The position numbers were made by a program, and so were the translations under genes. Shown here one piece after another: positions 49,462 to 54,213 of a stretch of 54,213 nucleotides of DNA. This stretch comes from Patulibacter medicamentivorans (GTDB lineage Bacteria; Actinomycetota; Thermoleophilia; Solirubrobacterales; Solirubrobacteraceae). Positions within the stretch are counted from its first letter, which is position 1; each line of letters begins with the position of its first letter. The stretch is from contig NZ_AGUD01000299.1 of assembly GCF_000240225.1 (NCBI RefSeq), positions 1-54,213 on the forward strand, in the 5' to 3' direction. The notes under the pieces were generated by a model, which did not search any database, was not told the origin of the DNA, and saw only the letters and a program-made list of their open reading frames with translations.

Positions 49462-49976
49462 GCGCGGCGGTCGCCGAAGCCCTGGTCGCTTCGCTCGACG
49501 ACGCGTCGCTAGAACGTCTCGCCGACCTCCTGGCCGACAGGATCGGCCGGCGCCTCGGTGCCGTGCCCGCGGCGCAGCAATCGACAGCGGAGGCCGCCCA
49601 ACGGCTCGGCGTGCACTGCAAGACGATCGAGCGCTGGTGCCGCGAGGAGCGTATGCCCGGCGCGGAGCGGGTCGGCCGCACCTGGCGGGTTCCTGTCGAC
49701 GCGATTCCGCAGCCTGTTTCGGACCGAATTCAGACGCATTCCGTCGGCCCGGCACGGCGGCGTCGAACGGGTGTCGAATCGCCTGCTGCTAAGGCCATTC
49801 TGGGGTCCCAGTCGGGTAGAGTGGACCGACATTCAAAGAGTGGCCCCGGCGACGTTGGCGCGTCCCGGGGCCTGGCCCAACGAAGGAGTACTTCGATGGA
49901 CATGCAGGACGGTATCGACCGTCGCGCCGAGGCGCAGGTCGTCCAGCTGAACCGCAGCACGAGGGGCGCGCGATGA
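49458..49976 (+). CDS. xis: Excisionase-family (MerR-like HTH) protein
   Basis: A 172-residue protein from GTG 49458. After a helical N-terminus (~35 residues) the excisionase HTH is QQSTAEAAQRLGVHCKTIERW, CREERMPGAERVGRTWRVPVDAI (~38-85), the wHTH that bends attachment-site DNA with integrase. The tail is longer than usual. An in-frame ATG at 49896 has AAGGAG at ideal distance and a TAGAGT box at about 49816, so a separate 26-residue C-terminal peptide could be made. Part of its 3' coding sequence recurs, broken, before integrase 1. Confidence 0.78.
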   Translation: MSAAVAEALVASLDDASLERLADLLADRIGRRLGAVPAAQQSTAEAAQRLGVHCKTIERWCREERMPGAERVGRTWRVPVDAIPQPVSDRIQTHSVGPARRRRTGVESPAAKAILGSQSGRVDRHSKSGPGDVGASRGLAQRRSTSMDMQDGIDRRAEAQVVQLNRSTRGAR

Positions 49977-50521
49977 GCCTCCTCCAACTCAGCGAAGAGT
50001 TCGAGGCGGTCGCAGCCGGGCTCGACGCGCTCGTCCAGGACTCGGGAGACGACGAGATGGCAGGACTTCGCCAGCTCGTCGACACCGACCGTGAGCGCGA
50101 GGCAACCATGCTGGTCCGCTTCGAGTGGGCGAGATGGCGCGATCGTCCGCGGGCTGGCGCCGGACTCTTGGTCTCCATGCACGCAGCGGAATGCCTGTGG
50201 CGCGAAGTCGAAGGGGGGAGCCCCAACGAGGTTGCGCGTCGCATCGCCTGGCTCGAGCGCCGTGCGCGACGGCGAGACGTGGACTCCGCTGACGGAAGGT
50301 CTGGCGGGCTCGAGTTTGGTCCGGACAGTGTCACTGGCCCTGCGATGGGCCGACTGAGGCGAGCCATCGGTGACACGGAACTCGGCGCGTTGGGCGTTGG
50401 CATGCTGGACCTACTGAACGAGTACGGGCCGGGCGCTCTCGACTCGGCAGTGTCGCTCGCGCTGCGGGTGGTCGCAGTCGACCGCTCTTGCCGGGCGGTT
50501 TCGACGGGAGCCCTCGCGTGA
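49973..50521 (+). CDS. Hypothetical protein of the xis-int operon
   Basis: A 182-residue, mainly helical acidic protein from ATG 49973 (4-nt overlap with xis). LLQLSEEFEAVAAGLDALVQD starts it, AGLLVSMHAAECLWREVEGG and EVARRIAWLERRARRRD lie in the middle, and a Leu/Ala/Val-rich helix precedes the end. No domain recognised. It sits between xis and int, where elements keep recombination directionality or replication genes; overlaps on both sides show coupled translation. Confidence 0.6.
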   Translation: MSLLQLSEEFEAVAAGLDALVQDSGDDEMAGLRQLVDTDREREATMLVRFEWARWRDRPRAGAGLLVSMHAAECLWREVEGGSPNEVARRIAWLERRARRRDVDSADGRSGGLEFGPDSVTGPAMGRLRRAIGDTELGALGVGMLDLLNEYGPGALDSAVSLALRVVAVDRSCRAVSTGALA

Positions 50522-50997
50522 GTGTGGTCCTGGACCTTGCTCAGCGTGCTGCCGTTGAGCGTTGGGTGCGCGACATTTGGCTGAGCGGCGACCCGACTGA
50601 GGCAGACCCCGAACAGCTGGCGGCGCACGCGCACTGGCTCGCCCGCTCCCGCCGGCTGCTCTTGGCGATCGATGCCGCGCCCGGGGCGCCGGCGATCATT
50701 ACCGAGCGCTACCCATGCTTGCTGCTTCTGATGGCCTCCCGAGAAGCGAATGAGCACTTCGCGCAGCGCGGGCACGGATCGAAGGAGCAACGCGTCGCGT
50801 GGCGTGAGATCGCCAGCCAACTTGAGGGCGAGCTGTTTCCGGTAGCGGGCTTCGCCTGCATGGTGGAGCTCCACGACCTGGCGGTCAGATCGCTCGCTAC
50901 GATTCGACGCGACGACCCGTGCCGCACGGCGATCGCACACGTCGAGGCCGAGGTCGGTCGGTTCGTTGCCGATGTCGAGGCGGCGCCGGCGCCGTGA
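50518..50997 (+). CDS. Hypothetical protein of the xis-int operon
   Basis: A 159-residue helical protein from GTG 50518 (overlaps the previous stop by 4 nt). DLAQRAAVERWVRDIWLSGD, HWLARSRRLLLAIDAAPG and YPCLLLLMASREANEHFAQRG are its recognisable helices. No TM helix or catalytic motif. Its TGA overlaps the integrase GTG. Function unknown. Confidence 0.6.
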   Translation: MSVVLDLAQRAAVERWVRDIWLSGDPTEADPEQLAAHAHWLARSRRLLLAIDAAPGAPAIITERYPCLLLLMASREANEHFAQRGHGSKEQRVAWREIASQLEGELFPVAGFACMVELHDLAVRSLATIRRDDPCRTAIAHVEAEVGRFVADVEAAPAP

Positions 50998-52199
50998 GTG
51001 TCAAGAAGAACCCGCGGACTGGCTCCTGGGATGTGCGATGGCGGCAAGACGGTCGCCATCGGTCCAAGGCGTTCCGGACCCGCAAGGACGCGACGACGTT
51101 CGAGGCAGAGGTCGTTCGGCGTCAGCAGCTGGGCACTCTCGCCCAACTGGACGCCGGGACCCGGTCGCTTGGTGACTACGTGGCGAAGGTGTGGGGGCCG
51201 CAGCACGCCGCGGGCCTGGCACCGAACAGCAGGCGGACCTACGCGATCTTGTACCGGGTGCACATCGACGAGCCGTTGGGCGGCGTCCCGCTGCGCGACA
51301 TCACGCCCGCGCGCGTGCGCGAGTGGCAGGCGGAGCGACTGCGGCATGGGGCAGGGCGCAAGGCTCTGAACCAGGCGCTCACACTGCTCGGTTCGATCCT
51401 TCAGCGAGCTGCCGAGGACGAAGAGGTCATGCGCAACGTCGTTCGGATCGTGAAGAAGGTCCCGACGGAGCCAGCCAATGAGGTCCGCCCGTTGGCGCCC
51501 ACGACCGTTGAGCAGGTGCGGGTGCACTTGGCGGGCGCGGACGCTCTGCTGGCCGCCGTCCTTGCCTACGCGGGACTCCGGCCTGCCGAGGCATGGGCGT
51601 TGAGGTGGGGCGACATCCGCGAGAAGACGATCCACGTGCATCACGCGACGGACGGGTACGGCGATATCAAGGGGACAAAGACGGGGGCGACGCGCACTGT
51701 GCGGCTGCTTGCCCCGCTGGCCCAGGATCTCGCCGAACATCGCCTCGCGGTCGGGCGGCCGGACGACAGCGCGTTGATCTTCACCGGTCCCAATGGGGAG
51801 CTTGGAACGGCAGCTCTGCAGCACCGCTGGCGTCGACAGCGGTGGCGTCCCGCTTGGATGGCTGCCGCGGCAGCGGCAGCCGAGCGCGCTGGTGCGCCGC
51901 TGGGTACAGATGAGGCCGCCGCGGCCTCTCGAGCGGCGGGTGTCGATCCAGATGCCATTCCCCGCGTCTACGCGCTGCGGCACAGCTTCGCGTCGCTGCT
52001 GTTGGCTGAGGGTCGGCAGCTGCACTACGTGGCGAAGCAGATGGGGCATAGCCCCAAAGAGACGCTTTCCACGTACGGTCACGTCATTGAGGAGTACGAC
52101 GACCGCGACCGCATCGATCCCGAAGGCGAGATCCGCTCCGCACGGGAAACCTGGTGTACGTCTGGTGTGCGTTTCACACTGCAACAGGAGGCCGTCTGA
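50994..52199 (+). CDS. int: Tyrosine-type site-specific integrase 2
   Basis: 401 residues. N-terminal AP2-like arm-binding region (RTGSWDVRWRQDGRHRSKAF), core-binding domain (~58-155, SLGDYVAKVW and NSRRTYAILYRVHIDEPLG), and catalytic domain: Arg196 in YAGLRPAEAWALRW, Arg329 in YALRHSF (Tyr at the usual His position), His352 in MGHSPKE and Tyr361 in LSTYGH. GTG 50994 overlaps the previous stop by 4 nt. It ends ~100 nt before the first chromosomal gene, so the attachment site should lie in 52200-52283. Confidence 0.93.
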   Translation: MSVKKNPRTGSWDVRWRQDGRHRSKAFRTRKDATTFEAEVVRRQQLGTLAQLDAGTRSLGDYVAKVWGPQHAAGLAPNSRRTYAILYRVHIDEPLGGVPLRDITPARVREWQAERLRHGAGRKALNQALTLLGSILQRAAEDEEVMRNVVRIVKKVPTEPANEVRPLAPTTVEQVRVHLAGADALLAAVLAYAGLRPAEAWALRWGDIREKTIHVHHATDGYGDIKGTKTGATRTVRLLAPLAQDLAEHRLAVGRPDDSALIFTGPNGELGTAALQHRWRRQRWRPAWMAAAAAAAERAGAPLGTDEAAAASRAAGVDPDAIPRVYALRHSFASLLLAEGRQLHYVAKQMGHSPKETLSTYGHVIEEYDDRDRIDPEGEIRSARETWCTSGVRFTLQQEAV

Positions 52200-52282
52200 T
52201 GCCCGTTCGAACCCGCAAGAGCCCCGTCCGCAACAGGCGATCCCCACACCATCGGCGGAACGCCTGCCCGCAATCCGCCGGA

Positions 52283-52288
52283 TAGCAT
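52283..52288 (+). promoter_or_regulatory. -10 box (TAGCAT) of the first chromosomal gene after the element
   Basis: TAGCAT ends 8 nt before GTG 52297. CCGCCGGAT (52275-52283), also found at the left boundary, runs into it, so the right end of the insertion is probably just upstream. Confidence 0.45.
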
Positions 52289-52296
52289 CGCGCGAC

Positions 52297-52998
52297 GTGA
52301 ACCTCGATCACGACCCGGCCCTGCAGCGGATCCAGCGCTTCTGGGAGGCCCGGGCCCGCGAGGACCCGCTGCGCTACTCGGTGCCCGGCGGCGTCGCGCC
52401 GGAGGACGAGCAGGCGTTCCTGGACAGCGGCGACGAGCTGCTGCGGGCGGCGACCGAGCTCGTCGGCTGGCCGGCGGACGGCCTGCGGCTGGCGGTCGAC
52501 GTCGGCTGCGGGGCCGGCCGCGTGACCGGTGCGCTGGCCGATGTCGCCGACGCGGTGGTGGCGATCGACCTGGCCCCGACGATGATCGAGGCCGCGCGCG
52601 CCCGCCACGCGCGGCGCCGCAACGTCAGCTGGCACGGGGGGCACGCCGCCGACCTGCGGCCGATCGGCAGCGAGGCGGCCGACGCGGTGGTCGCGATCGG
52701 CGTGCTCGGCCACCTGCCGACGGTCGATCTGGTCCTCGACGCGCTGTCCGAGATCGGGCGGGTCCTGCGGCCCGACGGCACCGCCCTGCTCGATCTCCAC
52801 GACCGGCCGCCGCCGCTGCGGCTCCCGGGCGAGTCGGCGGTGCCCGAGCGGGTCGCCCGCCACCCGCTCTGGCAGGGCGCGGTGGTCGATCTCGAGACCC
52901 TCGCCGCGGCCGCGCACCAGGAGCGCCTGATCATCGAGCGGATCGAGGGCTCGGGATCGGGTCGCTGCCTCGTCCTCGCGCGTCGCGAAGCGATCTGA
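52297..52998 (+). CDS. Class I SAM-dependent methyltransferase
   Basis: A 233-residue methyltransferase, leaderless GTG 52297. Motif I LAVDVGCGAGRVTGALAD (~residues 66-83), VVAIDLAPTMIEAARARHAR (ribose acid), ADAVVAIGVLGHLPTVDLVLDAL and LRPDGTALLDLHDRPP. GC-rich host style returns here. Sits 46 nt before another methyltransferase on the same strand, but that gene has its own -10. Substrate unknown. Confidence 0.85.
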   Translation: MNLDHDPALQRIQRFWEARAREDPLRYSVPGGVAPEDEQAFLDSGDELLRAATELVGWPADGLRLAVDVGCGAGRVTGALADVADAVVAIDLAPTMIEAARARHARRRNVSWHGGHAADLRPIGSEAADAVVAIGVLGHLPTVDLVLDALSEIGRVLRPDGTALLDLHDRPPPLRLPGESAVPERVARHPLWQGAVVDLETLAAAAHQERLIIERIEGSGSGRCLVLARREAI

Positions 52999-53031
52999 GC
53001 GGCCGGGGTCGCGCTCCGCGCCGCCGGCCCG

Positions 53032-53037
53032 TACAGT
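53032..53037 (+). promoter_or_regulatory. -10 box (TACAGT) of the 53045 methyltransferase
   Basis: TACAGT ends 7 nt before ATG 53045; it rules out the in-frame GTG at 53036. Confidence 0.5.
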
Positions 53038-53044
53038 GCCCGAC

Positions 53045-53890
53045 ATGAGTGACGCGACCTCTGCGGCGACCACGCCGACTGCTGACGAAGTACGCCAAGC
53101 GGTCGACTCGGTTCCGCTCTGGTACCACACGATCGACCTGCCCCACGGCATCTCGACGCCCGGCTGGTTCGATCTGCGGCCGATCCTCGACAAGATGCTG
53201 TGGCCGGACCTGACCGGCAAGCGCTGCCTCGACGTCGGCACCTGGGACGGCTTCCTGGCCTTCGAGATGGAGCGTCGCGGCGCCTCCGAGGTCGTCGCGA
53301 TCGACATCCCGGACCACACCCAGTGGGACGTTCCGGTGCGCGGTCGCGCGCACGTCGCCAAGACCCTCGACGTGATGGTCGGCGAGGAGAAGGGCAACGG
53401 CTTCGAGACCGCCCACCGGTTGCTGGGCTCGAAGGTCCAGCGGACGATCAGCTCGGTCTACGACCTGACCCCGGACAAGGTCGGCGAGTTCGACTTCGCG
53501 ATCTGCGGCAGCCTGCTGCTGCACCTCCGCGATCCGGTCCGCGCGCTCGAGGCGATCCGCTCGGTCACCCGCGGCCAGTTCCTCTCGACCGACTTCCTGC
53601 GGCTGCGGACGACGATCATGCACCCGCGCAAGCCGATCGCCCAGCTCGACGGCGATCCGGCGCTGGTCCAGTGGTGGCATCCGAACCTCGCCGGCCTGCG
53701 GCACATGATCCACACCGCTGGCTTCGAGATCACCAAGCAGAGCCGGCCCTACGCGATCCCGCTCGGCGTCGGCCACCCGCCGGTCACGGCGCTCAAGGAC
53801 AAGGCCTTCGGCCTCGGGCGCCGGGCGCTGCTCGGCCGCGACGGGCTGCCGCACGTCGCGATCCTGACCGAGCCCAGCCGCCTCGACTGA
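53045..53890 (+). CDS. CmoB-like (DUF1698-type) methyltransferase, copy 4
   Basis: A 281-residue paralog of the enzymes at 15270, 16905 and 33903. WYHTIDLPHGISTPGWFDLR (~residues 26-45) is the closest of the four to true CmoB, then CLDVGTWDGFLAFEMERRGA, ICGSLLLHLRDPVRALEAI, WWHPNLAGLRHMIHTAGFE and an Arg-rich C-terminus. ATG 53045 is leaderless. It and copy 3 flank the inserted region, so the insertion entered between members of this family. Substrate unknown. Confidence 0.83.
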   Translation: MSDATSAATTPTADEVRQAVDSVPLWYHTIDLPHGISTPGWFDLRPILDKMLWPDLTGKRCLDVGTWDGFLAFEMERRGASEVVAIDIPDHTQWDVPVRGRAHVAKTLDVMVGEEKGNGFETAHRLLGSKVQRTISSVYDLTPDKVGEFDFAICGSLLLHLRDPVRALEAIRSVTRGQFLSTDFLRLRTTIMHPRKPIAQLDGDPALVQWWHPNLAGLRHMIHTAGFEITKQSRPYAIPLGVGHPPVTALKDKAFGLGRRALLGRDGLPHVAILTEPSRLD

Positions 53891-53940
53891 GCCCGGTCGG
53901 GCTCAGGACATCGCTCGCCCTGGGTTCGTCCGGGGCGAGC
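53888..53940 (+). terminator. Two consecutive hairpins after the last methyltransferase
   Basis: TGAGCCC-ggtc-GGGCTCA (53888-53905) includes the stop codon; GCTCGCCC / GGGCGAGC (53913-53920 / 53933-53940) follows. The gene on the other side is convergent, so they may serve both directions. Confidence 0.5.
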
Positions 53941-54035
53941 CGTTCGGCACGGCTAGAGCAGGCTGCCCGGGCCGGGCAGCGCCGTAGCGTGCCGCCCGCG
54001 CCGCCGTGGCCCCGGCGAAGACCCGCCGCGGGCGC

Positions 54036-54213
54036 TCAGAGCACCGGCGTCCGCTCGCGCAGCGAGCCGACGACCAGCGACGCGCTGGCGACCGCGTCGC
54101 CGGCGACCAGGCCGGCGGCGATCGCCGCGGTCGCCCCGATCACCATCCACGGCGTGCCGTACCGCGGGTGCAGCCGGCCGACGCGCGTGGGCAGCTGACG
54201 GTGGCGCGCCATG
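54036..54213 (-). CDS. Probable APC-type permease, 3' end only
   Basis: The last ~58 codons of a leftward gene that enters from beyond the window. LPTRVGRLHPRYGTPWMVIG matches the cytoplasmic loop motif before a TM helix in amino-acid/polyamine permeases, and is followed by a hydrophobic AATAAIAAGLVAG-like segment. Normal permeases continue for well over 100 residues after this motif; here the frame stops after ~40, so the gene may be truncated or frameshifted. An ATG at 54212 lies in frame, but a start there would leave only the loop and one helix. Confidence 0.45.
   Translation of the reverse strand, partial: MARHRQLPTRVGRLHPRYGTPWMVIGATAAIAAGLVAGDAVASASLVVGSLRERTPVL

Larger units (their letters stand above)
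35770..52199. mobile_element. Integrated region: probably two tandem integrase-bearing elements, the left one a defective siphovirus-like prophage
   Basis: Gene style changes sharply at about 35770: lower GC, many small overlapping genes, phage tail genes and two tyrosine integrases (42732-44054 and 50994-52199). Left element, to ~44100: unknown paralog pair, HGG protein, short gene upstream of a tape measure, tail completion and hub proteins, xis fragment, integrase. Right element, ~44100 to ~52200: Fic, small membrane protein, HipA-like/SecB-like operon, repressor, control region, xis-integrase operon. Terminase large subunit, portal, capsid and major tail are absent. Exact ends are not proven; no long direct repeat was found by eye. 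Confidence 0.85.

Noticed and set aside
52205-52225. TTCGAAC resembling a tRNA T-loop just after integrase 2
   Set aside because: The flanking bases cannot form a T stem, and no acceptor or anticodon arms are found on either side; not a tRNA or tRNA end.
35731-52283. CCGCCGGAT as a firm attachment site
   Set aside because: A 9-mer match in GC-rich DNA is expected by chance in a window of this size; noted as a possibility only.
1-54213. CRISPR arrays, rRNA, tRNA genes and insertion sequences
   Set aside because: No regularly spaced repeats with spacers, no rRNA-like sequence, no complete cloverleaf and no transposase gene were seen by reading; a covariance-model scan would be decisive for tRNA.

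Overview
The window is high-GC actinobacterial chromosome. The yebC-ruvC-ruvA-ruvB-sec-rel order, very frequent GTG starts, fused secDF and many start codons lying 6-8 nt after a TANNNT box point to an actinobacterium, most likely class Thermoleophilia (Solirubrobacterales/Patulibacter-like). The lineage is inferred from style and gene content, not from a marker gene. No rRNA, tRNA or CRISPR array was seen.

1-21610: a cell-surface polysaccharide region. It holds GT2 and GT4 glycosyltransferases, a phosphomannomutase/phosphoglucomutase, two paralogous MOP flippases, a hexapeptide acyltransferase and many SAM methyltransferases. A six-gene operon (16138-21610) carries a CDP-glucose branch: glucose-1-phosphate cytidylyltransferase, two methyltransferases, CDP-glucose 4,6-dehydratase-like enzyme, GT2 and GT4; all five junctions are 4-nt stop/start overlaps. 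Inside this region sits an unrelated metabolic block (5898-9433): an Old Yellow Enzyme, a metallo-beta-lactamase (MBL) hydrolase, and a divergent TetR-SDR pair with a perfect inverted repeat between them.

22115-33691: housekeeping genes in one orientation: yebC, ruvC-ruvA-ruvB (4-nt overlaps), secDF fused in one polypeptide, a small membrane protein, recJ with a long C-terminal extension, and bifunctional rel. Then come another CmoB-like methyltransferase and a convergent diacylglycerol-kinase-family lipid kinase.

About 35770-52200: an integrated region with visibly lower GC and phage-like gene packing. It looks like two related elements in tandem, each with a tyrosine integrase at its right side. 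The left element (to ~44100) has a tandem pair of unknown paralogs, an HGG-motif zinc protein, a short gene with an overlapping -1 frame, a tape-measure protein, a tail-completion protein and a tail hub/hydrolase, but no terminase large subunit, portal, capsid or major tail gene, so it is a defective siphovirus-type remnant. A broken xis fragment precedes its integrase. The right element carries a Fic protein, a small membrane protein, a three-gene HipA-like kinase / unknown / SecB-like operon, an XRE repressor, a palindrome-rich control region and a divergent operon of overlapping genes ending in xis, two unknown genes and the second integrase.

52297-54213: chromosomal genes resume with two more methyltransferases and the 3' end of a probable APC permease. 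The most interesting candidate system is 45768-47528, which has the composition of a toxin-antitoxin-chaperone module built on a HipA-family kinase.
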